From contig DRHD01000178.1 in assembly GCA_011049795.1 (NCBI GenBank), positions 1-21,299 of the forward strand: a DNA stretch of 21,299 nt, in the 5' to 3' direction. The position numbers and the translations under genes are program-made. Shown piece after piece: positions 1-8,375 of this stretch. Position 1 is the first letter of the stretch. Each line of letters opens with the position of its first letter. Origin of the DNA: Porticoccus sp. (GTDB lineage Bacteria; Pseudomonadota; Gammaproteobacteria; Pseudomonadales; Porticoccaceae). A model generated the notes under the pieces. The model was not told the DNA's origin. It was given only the letters and a program-made list of their open reading frames with translations, and searched no databases.

Positions 1-1551
1 CGTGAAGACGGTCGACTGCGTCAATTCAACTTATCACTGCTGGTAACCGAAGGGTTTATGGAAGCCGTTAAGAGCGATGATGATTGGTCGCTGAGCTTCC
101 CGGTTTTACGCAAAGAAATAGAGCAGGGTACGATTGATCCTACGGATGACACACTGTTGTGGCGTGAGTTCCCCACCACAAAAGGGTATATCACCAACGA
201 TGAAGGACTGGTGGCCTGTCGCATTTACCGTACAGTTAAGGCGCGTCAGCTGTGGAATGTGATCATGACATCCACTTATGACTACGCTGAGCCAGGTTTT
301 ATTCTGATCGACAAGGTTAATCAGCAGAACAACAACTGGTTCTGTGAAAATATTCGTGCCACTAACCCCTGTGGTGAACAGCCACTGCCACCTTACGGTA
401 GCTGTTTACTGGGCTCGATTAATCTGACCAAATTTGTGTTGGATCCTTTCACCGAAAATGCCCGTTTTGATTGGGATAACTTCCGGGAAGTGGTTTCTGT
501 GTTCACTCGGATGCTCGACAACGTGGTGGAAATTAATGGCCTGCCTCTGGAAAGCCAGCGGGAAGCCATTTTGAGTAAACGACGCCACGGTATGGGCTTT
601 CTGGGACTGGGGTCCACCATGACAATGCTACGGACGCCTTATGGGAGCCCTGCATCATTGGAATTGACCGAACAGATTTCTCGTGAATTGGCCTTGGCGG
701 GGTGGCGTGCAGGTTTGGAGCTGGCGAAGGAAAAAGGTGCTGCGCCTATCATGGATGAAGAATTTGAAGTCACTGAATCCATGATGCGTCTTCGCCCTGA
801 AATGGCTAATGACGGTATTGTGGTTGGCGACAAACTTAAGGGTAAGGTGCTGCACGCCCGTTACAGTAAATACATGCAGAAAGTGGCTGAGGTAGACCCT
901 CAGTTGGTGGCTGATCTCGCCAATGTGGGTTGCCGGTTTACCCACCACTCCTCCATTGCGCCAACGGGTACTATTTCACTGTCACTGGCCAATAATGCCA
1001 GTAATGGTATCGAGCCAAGTTTTGCTCATCACTATTCCCGCAACGTGATTCGCGAGGGCAAGAAGTCCAAAGAGAAGGTTGATGTGTTCTCCTATGAAAT
1101 GTTGGCCTATCGTGAATTGATTAACCCGAATGCCATGCCTTTTTCTGAAAGTGAAGGGGAGAAACTGCCTGATTACTTTATTACCAGTGATGATATTAAG
1201 CCCAGGCAACATGTGGATGTGCAGGCGGCAGCCCAAGCTTGGATAGACTCCTCCATTTCCAAGACTATCAATGTGTCCACGGACTGTGATTTTGACGAGT
1301 TCAAGGATATCTACCTCTATGCCTACGAGAATGGCCTCAAGGGTTGCACCACCTTCCGCTTTAATCCGGAAGCATTCCAGGGCGTATTGGTGAAAGAGAA
1401 AGATCTGGAGGCCACTACCTATCAATTCACCCTGGAAGACGGTTCAACCGTGGACCTTAAGGGTAATGAGGAAGTGGAATACGACGGCGAGATGCATACC
1501 GCCGCGAACCTGTTCGATGCCTTGAAAGAAGGCTATTACGGAAAATTTTGA
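1..1551 (+). CDS. nrdJa: Class II (B12-dependent) ribonucleotide reductase, large subunit part NrdJa, 5' end missing
   Basis: The frame is open from base 1, so the gene begins upstream and about the last 516 residues are here. Class II reductases turn ribonucleotides into deoxyribonucleotides using an adenosylcobalamin-derived radical, with or without oxygen. The active-site signature NPCGEQPLP is encoded near 364-390; its Cys and Glu match the radical-bearing Cys and catalytic Glu of the family. Further family blocks are GSINLT, RHGMGFLGLG, the THHSSIAPTGTISL loop near 940-980 and KTINVSTDCDFDEF near the end. The protein stops soon after GCTTFRFNP, without the C-terminal TSCPD and Cys-rich region of one-piece class II enzymes; that region is in the next gene. 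This is the split NrdJa/NrdJb arrangement known from Pseudomonas. The next gene follows within 14 nt, so the two are very likely cotranscribed. Confidence 0.93.
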   Translation, partial: REDGRLRQFNLSLLVTEGFMEAVKSDDDWSLSFPVLRKEIEQGTIDPTDDTLLWREFPTTKGYITNDEGLVACRIYRTVKARQLWNVIMTSTYDYAEPGFILIDKVNQQNNNWFCENIRATNPCGEQPLPPYGSCLLGSINLTKFVLDPFTENARFDWDNFREVVSVFTRMLDNVVEINGLPLESQREAILSKRRHGMGFLGLGSTMTMLRTPYGSPASLELTEQISRELALAGWRAGLELAKEKGAAPIMDEEFEVTESMMRLRPEMANDGIVVGDKLKGKVLHARYSKYMQKVAEVDPQLVADLANVGCRFTHHSSIAPTGTISLSLANNASNGIEPSFAHHYSRNVIREGKKSKEKVDVFSYEMLAYRELINPNAMPFSESEGEKLPDYFITSDDIKPRQHVDVQAAAQAWIDSSISKTINVSTDCDFDEFKDIYLYAYENGLKGCTTFRFNPEAFQGVLVKEKDLEATTYQFTLEDGSTVDLKGNEEVEYDGEMHTAANLFDALKEGYYGKF

Positions 1552-1565
1552 TCGGAAGAATCAAC

Positions 1566-2273
1566 ATGACAGTTAAAATCGACAAAAAAATTATAGGCTA
1601 CAAGGTTGTCACACCCTCCAATGATGAATCCATACCTGAGTCATCGAAGCAAGAGCCGGAGAGCGTCATTGAGCAAATGCATGAAAAGGTTGGTCGCCCG
1701 GAAGAGCTGCATGGTTCCACTTATAAGGTAAAAACACCGCTGTCGGAACATGCACTGTATATCACCATCAATGACATTGTGTTGAATCAGGGTACTGATC
1801 ACGAGCAGCGTCGTCCCTTCGAGATTTTTATTAACTCAAAGAATATGGACCAGTTCCAATGGGTGGTGGCATTAACCCGGGTTATTTCAGCAGTATTCCG
1901 CAAGGGGGGTGATTGCACCTTCCTGGCTGAAGAGTTGAAAGCAGTATTTGATCCTCAGGGCGGCTATTACAAGCGTGGCGGAAGATTTATGCCATCGCTG
2001 GTTGCCGAAATTGGCGAAGCGATTGAAGATCACCTGACCAAAATTGGCATGATACAAAAACCTGAAATCGGTGAGCACCAACAGGCAATTTTGGATGAAA
2101 AGCGTGCTGAATATGAGGCTGCAAGCAAGCCCGTAACGGCAAGTGCCAATGCAAACGAGGCCAGCTCTTTTCCAGAAACGGCCCAACTGTGCCATAAGTG
2201 TATGACCAAGGCTTCTATTTTGATGGATGGCTGTCTGACCTGTTTGAACTGTGGTGATTCTAAGTGCGGATAA
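1566..2273 (+). CDS. nrdJb: Class II ribonucleotide reductase, C-terminal subunit NrdJb (TSCPD domain and Cys-rich tail)
   Basis: This 235-residue protein corresponds to the C-terminal part of one-piece class II reductases. It has a TSCPD-type domain (about residues 45-160; note the stretch EIFINSKNMDQFQWVVALTR) and a C-terminal Cys cluster of the form CHKC...DGCLTCLNCGDSKC. In the family such tails bind zinc and carry the cysteines that re-reduce the active site. I chose the ATG at 1566 because GGAAG (1554-1558) lies 7 nt upstream; an in-frame TTG at 1548 would overlap the nrdJa stop by 4 nt but has no good ribosome binding site. A terminator follows at 2322-2347. NrdJb is expected to act together with NrdJa. 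Confidence 0.9.
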   Translation: MTVKIDKKIIGYKVVTPSNDESIPESSKQEPESVIEQMHEKVGRPEELHGSTYKVKTPLSEHALYITINDIVLNQGTDHEQRRPFEIFINSKNMDQFQWVVALTRVISAVFRKGGDCTFLAEELKAVFDPQGGYYKRGGRFMPSLVAEIGEAIEDHLTKIGMIQKPEIGEHQQAILDEKRAEYEAASKPVTASANANEASSFPETAQLCHKCMTKASILMDGCLTCLNCGDSKCG

Positions 2274-2321
2274 AAGAAGATTAAGAATACAGTGTGATAA
2301 TCCGCACTAGGAGGGGAGATT

Positions 2322-2347
2322 AACCGGACTTTAGTCCGGTTTTTTTT
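2322..2347 (+). terminator. Rho-independent terminator of nrdJab
   Basis: A 9-bp inverted repeat (AACCGGACT at 2322-2330, AGTCCGGTT at 2333-2341) is followed directly by a run of T (2340-2347). It lies about 50 nt after the nrdJb stop. The next gene is on the other strand and ends at 2376, so the hairpin separates two convergent units. Confidence 0.9.
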
Positions 2348-2375
2348 GCCTCTAGATTGTAGGGTATCTCTATTT

Positions 2376-2882
2376 TTATTCGTACCCGTTCAGCCCTTTG
2401 ATTATAGAATCGACAACTTCTTCAAGTGAATGCTGATCACAGTCCATGGTGATATCGGCGTAGCGGCGGTACAACTCCGTGCGTTCAGCGAACAACTCGT
2501 CAAAACTTTGATCGGAGTGACATGCAATGCCACGGGTTTCGTAATCGTGAATACGCTCTTGCAGAGTTTGCAGTGGGGTGTCCAGATAAACGATGATCGA
2601 ATTTCCGGCGAGATGCGCCATTCCCGCAGCGCTGTATACGGCGCTGCCACCGGTGGCAATCACTGAGTTTTGTGTGTCGATACTAATGAGTACTGACTCT
2701 TCGATTTGGCGCAGTATCAGATAGTCAGTGTTATCCATAATTTGTTGCAGGGTTTTACCCTCACGAACCTGAATCAGCACGTCGGTATCCAGAAAGTCCT
2801 TGCCCAAGGCTTTGGCGAGTAATAGCCCGTTGGTACTTTTTCCTGCACCGGGCATACCGATCATAACAATGTTATTTTTCAC
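2376..2882 (-). CDS. Shikimate kinase-like P-loop kinase
   Basis: The 168-residue protein has the shikimate kinase fold signature: Walker A GMPGAGKST (residues 9-17), LDTD with the two aspartates at 32 and 34, an Arg at 58, ATGGSAV (76-82) and a C-terminal RTELYRRYAD block. Shikimate kinase phosphorylates shikimate with ATP in the cytosolic route to aromatic amino acids. The start is a GTG with AGGAAG 8 nt upstream. In classical AroK/AroL the lid carries an Arg-Pro (RPLL-like) motif; here it reads TRG (116-118), so Gly stands in place of Pro. Related proteins annotated as shikimate kinase share that change, to my recollection, but another small substrate is possible. No aromatic pathway gene lies beside it; the upstream neighbour on the same strand is the LysR gene, 89 nt away. 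Confidence 0.82.
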   Translation of the reverse strand: MKNNIVMIGMPGAGKSTNGLLLAKALGKDFLDTDVLIQVREGKTLQQIMDNTDYLILRQIEESVLISIDTQNSVIATGGSAVYSAAGMAHLAGNSIIVYLDTPLQTLQERIHDYETRGIACHSDQSFDELFAERTELYRRYADITMDCDQHSLEEVVDSIIKGLNGYE

Positions 2883-2909
2883 TGGAAGAGCTTCCTATTT
2901 CTGATACTG

Positions 2910-2979
2910 ATTAACGCTACTCTATTACTACTAGTTATCACTGCTCTATTATTGCTACTAGAGTGTTACTACTAGAGTG
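2910..2979 (-). repeat. Degenerate 14-nt tandem array at the 3' end of the LysR gene
   Basis: Read on the minus strand, five 14-nt blocks run from 2979 down to 2910. The first two, CACTCTAGTAGTAA and CACTCTAGTAGCAA, differ at one base. The next three are more diverged but mostly keep TAG or AGTAG cores. The first block contains the LysR stop codon (TAG, 2974-2972), so the array starts in the last codons of the gene and runs into the spacer before the shikimate kinase gene. The first two copies are clear; the older copies are less certain. Confidence 0.6.
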
Positions 2980-3820
2980 ATGCCTTCACAAAATCCATCA
3001 ACCGGGTAATTGCTTCGCTGGGTTCGTTGCTCTGATCGATCAGGCTAATACCCACTTTTCCCAGTTTGGGCAGCTTTTCCGAAGGTTTCAAGATACGCAG
3101 GTTTTCGGGTACGGTGCTCTTGGCCAGCACGGTGACCCCCAGCCCCTCATCAATAGCCGCTTGAATACCGGTAAGGTCCGGGATGGTATAGACAATGCGC
3201 CAATCCCGGTGACTCTCACGGAGTTTTTCAATACCACGTTTGCGGTAAATACATCCCTTGGGCGCCACGATTAAGGGCAGCGGTACTTGCAGGTGGGCAT
3301 CGTGGTCAGTGCCCGTCACCCAGACGAGGTCATCCTCTTTTACCAGATTATCTCCCGCCATGGAGGGGTCGTCATGTAGCGCGAGAATTAGATCGTACCG
3401 GTGGCGTTCGGGTTCCGATAATAATTGCTTGCTCAGGGCGCAGTTCACTTCGAGGGTAACATTGGGGTACGCCTGGGCAAAGCGGCCAACGATTTTTGGC
3501 AGCAGGGTGGTGGCGAATTCGCTGGGAATACCAAAGTGTATTTTTCCGCTAACCGACGTTTTACTGAATTGGGCGACGGCTTCGTCATTGATTGCGAGTA
3601 TTTGTTTGGCGTAGCGAAACAGCAGTTGCCCCGATTGGCTCAGTTCCAGTTGCTGGCCACTGCGAATCAGCAGGGTTTGTTCCAGTAATTGTTCAAGACG
3701 TTTGATTTGTAAACTGATGGCGGGTTGGGAGCGTCCGAGCCATTCTGCTGCTTGGGTGAAACCACCCAGTTCGGTCACGGTAACAAAGGCTCGAAGTAAG
3801 TCCGTTGGCAGATTTTTCAT
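2972..3820 (-). CDS. LysR-family transcriptional regulator
   Basis: This 282-residue protein has the LysR layout. An N-terminal winged helix-turn-helix covers about residues 5-65 (DLLRAFVTVTELGGFTQAAE, then SQPAISLQIKRLE, the recognition helix). A periplasmic-binding-protein-like effector domain covers about 90-280 (GKIHFGIPSEFATTLLP, later IQAAIDEGLGVTVLAK). Such proteins bind DNA as tetramers and often control a divergent neighbour. Here the divergent neighbour is gcvT, 150 bp away, so gcvT-gcvP or its own promoter is the first target to test. The classical E. coli glycine-cleavage activator GcvA is also a LysR protein, but nothing in this sequence shows orthology. The stop codon lies inside a 14-nt tandem array. 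Confidence 0.9.
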   Translation of the reverse strand: MKNLPTDLLRAFVTVTELGGFTQAAEWLGRSQPAISLQIKRLEQLLEQTLLIRSGQQLELSQSGQLLFRYAKQILAINDEAVAQFSKTSVSGKIHFGIPSEFATTLLPKIVGRFAQAYPNVTLEVNCALSKQLLSEPERHRYDLILALHDDPSMAGDNLVKEDDLVWVTGTDHDAHLQVPLPLIVAPKGCIYRKRGIEKLRESHRDWRIVYTIPDLTGIQAAIDEGLGVTVLAKSTVPENLRILKPSEKLPKLGKVGISLIDQSNEPSEAITRLMDFVKASL

Positions 3821-3851
3821 GGCATCAGATGTTGTGTAAGAGCTATAAGTA

Positions 3852-3864
3852 TTGTTAATGACAA
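3852..3864. promoter_or_regulatory. Possible LysR-type T-N11-A box between lysR and gcvT
   Basis: TTGTTAATGACAA has the T-N11-A form with short inverted arms TTGT/ACAA, as often seen at LysR-family sites. It lies 32 bp upstream of the LysR start and 107 bp upstream of gcvT, where an autoregulatory site would be expected. Such short motifs occur by chance, so this is a weak call. I found no glycine riboswitch in this spacer. Confidence 0.3.
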
Positions 3865-3970
3865 GATTTTAACTATTAATTTTACCAATTCATAGTGGGT
3901 CGCTAATATGGTTGTTTTTCATGCTCCTTAACGTGCCATTGCACCAGAACAGTATGCCCAAAAGGTACCT

Positions 3971-5098
3971 ATGACTACTGATACAACGACTGACTTGAAA
4001 GCCACGCCACTCAAGGCGCTGCACTTGGAGCTAGGTGCCCGGATGGTGCCCTTTGCGGGTTATGAGATGCCGGTTCAATATCCGGATGGCATCAAGACCG
4101 AGCATCTACACACACGCAAACACGCGGGCTTATTTGATGTGTCCCATATGGGGCAAGTAGTCATTACCGGTGACGGTGTTGCCGCTGCTTTGGAGAAGCT
4201 GGTACCGGTGGAATTGGAAACGCTGGGTATTAATAAGCAGACCTATGCGTTGTTCACCAATGAACAGGGCGGCATTCTGGATGATCTGATGATTGTTCGC
4301 TGGGCGGAAGACTGTTTTTTTCTGGTAGTGAATGCTGCCTGTAAAGAGCAGGACATTGCTTACTTAAGACATGCGCTCCCCGGCTTCGAGATTGAGTATT
4401 TGGAAGGGCGTGGATTACTGGCACTTCAGGGGCCCTCAGCTGTGGATGTAATGGCTCAGCTGGCACCTGACGTGTGTGAGCTGGTGTTTATGACCGGTAG
4501 TCGCGTTATTCTTGAAGGTGCTGATTGTTATATCACCCGGTCTGGTTATACCGGGGAAGATGGTTTTGAAATTTCTGTGCCGGCTGAATCTGCGGAAGCA
4601 TTGGCTCGTAAGTTGGTGTCCTTCGGACAAGTGAACGCTATTGGATTGGGTGCTCGAGATTCTCTGAGGTTGGAAGCTGGGTTGTGCTTGTATGGTCACG
4701 ACCTCGATACCGAAACAACGCCTATTCAGGCGTCATTACTCTGGAGCATCAGTAAGTCCCGTCGCGCCGATGGTGCAAAAGCGGGTGGTTTCCCCGGTGC
4801 TGATATTATTTTTAATGAGCAAGTCAAAGGGGCACCCCGCAAGAGAGTAGGTCTGAAGGTGGAAGGACGTGCGCCTGTCCGAGAAGGGGCTGAACTGGTT
4901 AATGCCGAAGGCGAACAGGTGGGGGTGGTGACCAGTGGTGGTTATGGCCCAAGTCTGGAAGCGCCGTTGGCCATGGGCTATGTCGCGAAAGATTATGCGG
5001 CAGTGGGTACTGAGCTTAATGCCATGGTGCGTGGCAAGCCTCGTCCGGTGACCGTGGAGAAAATGCCTTTTGTGCCTCAGCGTTATTACCGTGGGTAA
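3971..5098 (+). CDS. gcvT: Aminomethyltransferase, glycine cleavage system T protein
   Basis: The 375-residue protein is full length for GcvT. It takes the aminomethyl group from the lipoyl arm of the H protein and passes the methylene to tetrahydrofolate, releasing ammonia. Visible family blocks are LHLELGARMVPFAGYEMPVQY near the N terminus, LFDVSHMGQ, the folate-site region ITRSGYTGEDGFEI, and LGARDSLRLEAGLCLYGHDL in the middle. A barrel-type C-terminal domain (about 290-370; KRVGLKVEGRAPVREG, VTSGGYGPSL) completes it. The start ATG has AAAAGG 5 nt upstream. gcvP follows after 109 nt on the same strand; the gap holds a 15-nt tandem repeat and no gcvH. Confidence 0.97.
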   Translation: MTTDTTTDLKATPLKALHLELGARMVPFAGYEMPVQYPDGIKTEHLHTRKHAGLFDVSHMGQVVITGDGVAAALEKLVPVELETLGINKQTYALFTNEQGGILDDLMIVRWAEDCFFLVVNAACKEQDIAYLRHALPGFEIEYLEGRGLLALQGPSAVDVMAQLAPDVCELVFMTGSRVILEGADCYITRSGYTGEDGFEISVPAESAEALARKLVSFGQVNAIGLGARDSLRLEAGLCLYGHDLDTETTPIQASLLWSISKSRRADGAKAGGFPGADIIFNEQVKGAPRKRVGLKVEGRAPVREGAELVNAEGEQVGVVTSGGYGPSLEAPLAMGYVAKDYAAVGTELNAMVRGKPRPVTVEKMPFVPQRYYRG

Positions 5099-5154
5099 GA
5101 GCCGAGGTTAGAGAGCTGAAGGCGAGCTCAAGAGAACACACTGGTTCATAAAAG

Positions 5155-5193
5155 ATGAACAAATCAGAGATGAACAAACCGGAAATGAACAAA
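5155..5193 (+). repeat. Three 15-nt repeats (ATGAACAAA core) in the gcvP leader, forming a 13-codon open frame
   Basis: ATGAACAAA occurs at 5155, 5170 and 5185, exactly 15 nt apart, with related bases between (TCAGAG, CCGGAA). Because 15 is a multiple of 3, the three ATGs share one frame and read [13 protein letters not shown], then TAG at 5194-5196, 11 nt before the gcvP start and out of frame with it. No good ribosome binding site precedes the first ATG (only CATAAAAG). It may be a plain tandem duplication or a translated leader. Confidence 0.85.
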
Positions 5194-5207
5194 TAGAGAC
5201 ACCAAAT

Positions 5208-8063
5208 ATGAAGTCACTGGCAGAACTGGAAAACAGCAATGAATTTATTCGCCGCCATATTGGCCCCTCTGCGGTCGATCAGCAGGCGATGTTGGAGAGT
5301 CTCGGCTATGAAGGAATGGACTCATTTATCAGTGCTGTTGTGCCAGATAATATCCGCTCCAGCCACTCGCTTGATTTGGGTGATCCAACCACGGAACAGG
5401 AGGCGTTGTCAGAGCTACGCGCCATTGCCAGTCAGAACAGGGTATTGAAAAACTTTATCGGTCAGGGTTATTACAACTGTATTACGCCCAATGTAATTTT
5501 GCGAAATGTACTGGAGAACCCCGCTTGGTACACCGCTTATACGCCTTATCAGCCAGAGATTTCTCAGGGGCGCTTAGAAGCACTACTGAATTTCCAGACC
5601 ATGATTACCGATCTTACGGGAATGGATCTCGCCAGTGCTTCTCTGCTGGATGAAGGTACGGCTGCAAGTGAGGCTATGACCCTTTGCCAGCGCATGTCCA
5701 AATCCAAGGGCAAAGTATTTTTTGTGGACCAACACTGTTTGCCGCAAACCATTGAGGTGGTGGAGACCCGTGCAGAACCTATGGGGCTCGAAGTGGTAGT
5801 GGGTGATCCTGCTGATGTTGGCGAGCATGACTGTTTCGGTGTGTTACTACAGTATCCCGGTGTGGATGGCGCTATTCGTGACTTTGCTGGCGTGATTGAA
5901 GCCGCCCATCAACAGAAAGCACTGGTGGTGATGGCAGCGGATATTCTCAGCCTATTATTACTGAAAAGCCCCGCGGAACTGGGTGCCGATGTAGCCATTG
6001 GTTGTACTCAGCGTTTTGGTGTGCCGCTGGGTTTTGGTGGCCCTCATGCGGCGTATATGGCCACCCGTGATTCATTCAAGCGCTCCTTGCCGGGCCGTTT
6101 GGTGGGTATTTCACTCGACAGTCGAGGCAAGCCAGCCTACCGGTTGGCGCTGCAAACCCGCGAGCAACATATCCGCCGCGAGAAGGCCACCAGTAATATT
6201 TGTACAGCCCAGGTATTGTTAGCGGTGATGGCCAGTATGTATGCGGTTTACCATGGTCCTGATGGGCTGAAACGCATTGCCGAGAAAGTACATTGCCTTA
6301 CTGCCATTCTGGCCGCTGGGTTGAAAAAACTGGGGCATGCGCCAGTCAATAAAAGCTTCTTTGATACGTTGACTGTCGCTACGGGTGAGCAGACGGCAGC
6401 TATTCATCAAGAGGCGGTAGCTCAGGGGGTTAACCTGCGGGTCGTTGATGACAACCATGTGGGTATCTCCCTGGATGAAACCACCCGCTCTGAGGATGTC
6501 GAATCCCTGTGGCGTCTATTTGATGCCAGTACCGAGCTTACAGTGAATGATCTGGAGCCTACCGCCCAGAGTGGGCTACCTAAGGAATTGTTACGTACCG
6601 GCGACACACTGACTCATCCAGTTTTTAACCGGTACCATTCTGAAACTGAAATGCTGCGTTATCTGCGCAAGTTGGCAGACAAAGACATAGCGTTGGATCG
6701 TGCAATGATTCCGCTGGGTTCTTGCACGATGAAGCTCAACGCCACGGCTGAAATGATCCCGGTGACCTGGCCTGAATTTTCAAATATCCACCCCTTTGCA
6801 CCGCAGGACCAGACGGTAGGTTATGTGGCAATGATCGAAGAGTTAGAGGCCATGCTCTGTACAGCAACGGGTTATGACTCGATTTCCCTGCAACCTAATG
6901 CGGGCTCTCAGGGTGAGTACGCGGGGCTACTGGCCATTCGTGCCTACCATGAAAGTCGTGATGATACTCATCGCAATATCTGCCTGATCCCCAGTTCTGC
7001 CCATGGTACCAATCCCGCTTCTGCACAAATGTGTGGTATGCGAGTGGTCGTTATAAGTTGTGATGAGCAGGGCAATGTGGATATTGACGATCTTCGCACT
7101 AAGGCAGAGCAACACAGTGAAAATCTTGCTGCCATTATGGTGACGTACCCTTCCACTCACGGTGTGTTTGAAGAGGGCATTACTGAAATTTGCGACCTCA
7201 TCCATCAGCACGGTGGGCAGGTTTATATCGATGGCGCCAACCTCAATGCCATGGTGGGGCTCTGTCAGCCGGGCAAGTTTGGCGGTGATGTATCACACCT
7301 CAATTTGCACAAAACTTTTTGTATTCCCCACGGTGGTGGTGGCCCTGGTGTAGGGCCAGTGGCTGTACGTGAGCATTTAGCACCATATTTGCCTGGCCAT
7401 GATAGTTTGGGTAAAGAGACTGCTGTGGGTGCCGTATCTGCCGCCCCCTGGGGTAGTGCCAGTATTCTTCCCATTACCTGGATGTATATCAAAATGATGG
7501 GTGCGCAAGGGCTGAAGCAGGCCACTGAGGTTGCGATTCTTAATGCCAACTACATGGCTGAGCGGCTCAAGGGTGTTTATCCCATTCTTTATACGGGCAC
7601 TAATGATCGGGTGGCTCACGAATGTATTGTGGATCTGCGGGGTATCAAGGATGACTCCGGTGTTACCGTGGATGATGTGGCCAAGCGTCTGATCGATTTT
7701 GGTTTTCATGCACCGACTATGTCATTTCCGGTGCCGGGTACCCTGATGATTGAGCCCACGGAGAGTGAATCCAAAGAAGAACTGGATCGGTTCTGTGATG
7801 CCATGTTGCAAATTCGTGAGGAGATCGCTGCAGTAGAGCGCGGAGACTATCCATTGGAAGACAACCCCCTCTGTCATGCTCCGCATACGGCCGATGTGGT
7901 GGCGGCCGATGACTGGAATAGAAGCTACTCAAGAGAGTTGGCTGCCTACCCATTGGTGTCTCTCCGGGAAACAAAATATTGGTCGCCTGTGGGTAGGATC
8001 GACAATGTATACGGTGATAGGAATCTGGTGTGTGCTTGTCTGCCCATTGCTGAGTATGAATAA
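5208..8063 (+). CDS. gcvP: Glycine dehydrogenase (decarboxylating), glycine cleavage system P protein
   Basis: The 951-residue protein is the usual length of the fused one-chain P protein. It decarboxylates glycine with pyridoxal phosphate and loads the aminomethyl group on the H protein's lipoyl arm. The N terminus reads [11 protein letters not shown]; the first half holds [20 protein letters not shown] and [16 protein letters not shown]; the second half holds the catalytic block. There the PLP lysine sits in [18 protein letters not shown] (about residues 697-714), preceded by [11 protein letters not shown] and [10 protein letters not shown]. The start has only a weak AGAG 9 nt upstream. It should be cotranscribed with gcvT. 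The stop codon forms the base of the first of two hairpins. GcvH and dihydrolipoamide dehydrogenase are not in the window. Confidence 0.98.
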   Translation: MKSLAELENSNEFIRRHIGPSAVDQQAMLESLGYEGMDSFISAVVPDNIRSSHSLDLGDPTTEQEALSELRAIASQNRVLKNFIGQGYYNCITPNVILRNVLENPAWYTAYTPYQPEISQGRLEALLNFQTMITDLTGMDLASASLLDEGTAASEAMTLCQRMSKSKGKVFFVDQHCLPQTIEVVETRAEPMGLEVVVGDPADVGEHDCFGVLLQYPGVDGAIRDFAGVIEAAHQQKALVVMAADILSLLLLKSPAELGADVAIGCTQRFGVPLGFGGPHAAYMATRDSFKRSLPGRLVGISLDSRGKPAYRLALQTREQHIRREKATSNICTAQVLLAVMASMYAVYHGPDGLKRIAEKVHCLTAILAAGLKKLGHAPVNKSFFDTLTVATGEQTAAIHQEAVAQGVNLRVVDDNHVGISLDETTRSEDVESLWRLFDASTELTVNDLEPTAQSGLPKELLRTGDTLTHPVFNRYHSETEMLRYLRKLADKDIALDRAMIPLGSCTMKLNATAEMIPVTWPEFSNIHPFAPQDQTVGYVAMIEELEAMLCTATGYDSISLQPNAGSQGEYAGLLAIRAYHESRDDTHRNICLIPSSAHGTNPASAQMCGMRVVVISCDEQGNVDIDDLRTKAEQHSENLAAIMVTYPSTHGVFEEGITEICDLIHQHGGQVYIDGANLNAMVGLCQPGKFGGDVSHLNLHKTFCIPHGGGGPGVGPVAVREHLAPYLPGHDSLGKETAVGAVSAAPWGSASILPITWMYIKMMGAQGLKQATEVAILNANYMAERLKGVYPILYTGTNDRVAHECIVDLRGIKDDSGVTVDDVAKRLIDFGFHAPTMSFPVPGTLMIEPTESESKEELDRFCDAMLQIREEIAAVERGDYPLEDNPLCHAPHTADVVAADDWNRSYSRELAAYPLVSLRETKYWSPVGRIDNVYGDRNLVCACLPIAEYE

Positions 8064-8085
8064 CCTGGGTGCCAAACCCAGGTTA
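8061..8085. terminator. First hairpin at the gcvP stop codon
   Basis: TAACCTGGGT (8061-8070) pairs perfectly with ACCCAGGTTA (8076-8085) across a 5-nt loop. The stem includes the gcvP stop codon. No T-run follows, so alone it is not a standard terminator; it may slow polymerase ahead of the second hairpin or protect the mRNA end. Confidence 0.6.
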
Positions 8086-8089
8086 AATA

Positions 8090-8136
8090 CACTTAAAACA
8101 AAAAACGGGCCACTGGCCCGTTTTTTGTTTTAAGTG
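8090..8136. terminator. Bidirectional Rho-independent terminator between gcvP and the small minus-strand gene
   Basis: A perfect 22-bp inverted repeat (8090-8111 and 8115-8136) has a 3-nt loop. The GC-rich core ACGGGCC/GGCCCGT is flanked by an A-rich left arm and a T-rich right arm, so it gives a hairpin plus U-run on either strand. It closes gcvP on the plus strand and the gene ending at 8178 on the minus strand. Confidence 0.95.
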
Positions 8137-8177
8137 CTGGTGGAGGGTAGTTCTATCTCTGGTCTATGCGGTGAGCA

Positions 8178-8375
8178 TCAGGTGTCCGTTGTATCACCAC
8201 CTGGCAGAGGCTGGACTTCCTGTAGCTGGTCATTCATTACTTCGCCACTCTCCTCACCTTCCTCACTCTTCACCCCAGCTTTTGCCTCGGCTTTCTTCAG
8301 TCTTTTCTCTTCTTTCTTCTTCTTTTTTGCCAGATCTCTCTGACGTTTTTCAAAACTGTAGTTAGGTTTGGCCAT
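8178..8375 (-). CDS. Small basic conserved protein of unknown function
   Basis: A 65-residue protein beginning MAKPNYSFEKRQRDLAKKKK. Residues about 8-33 are dense in Lys and Arg and likely form one long charged helix; the rest is acidic and polar (EEGEESGE) and probably disordered. I recognise the N-terminal block NYSFEKRQR-LAKKKKKEEK from short hypothetical proteins common in Proteobacteria, which is the main reason to accept so small a gene. The basic helix suggests nucleic acid or ribosome contact, but that is a guess. A perfect hairpin terminator lies just downstream at 8090-8136. No cysteine, signal peptide or membrane segment is visible. Confidence 0.75.
   Translation of the reverse strand: MAKPNYSFEKRQRDLAKKKKKEEKRLKKAEAKAGVKSEEGEESGEVMNDQLQEVQPLPGGDTTDT

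Noticed and set aside
982..1425. Long antisense frame in nrdJa
   Set aside because: It mirrors the codon pattern of a clearly coding strand and has no family motif; the same holds for the antisense frames in gcvT, gcvP and the CDGSH/FMN gene.
3821..3970. Glycine riboswitch before gcvT
   Set aside because: No paired aptamer domains with the conserved GGAGA-type cores are seen, and the spacer is AT-rich and short.
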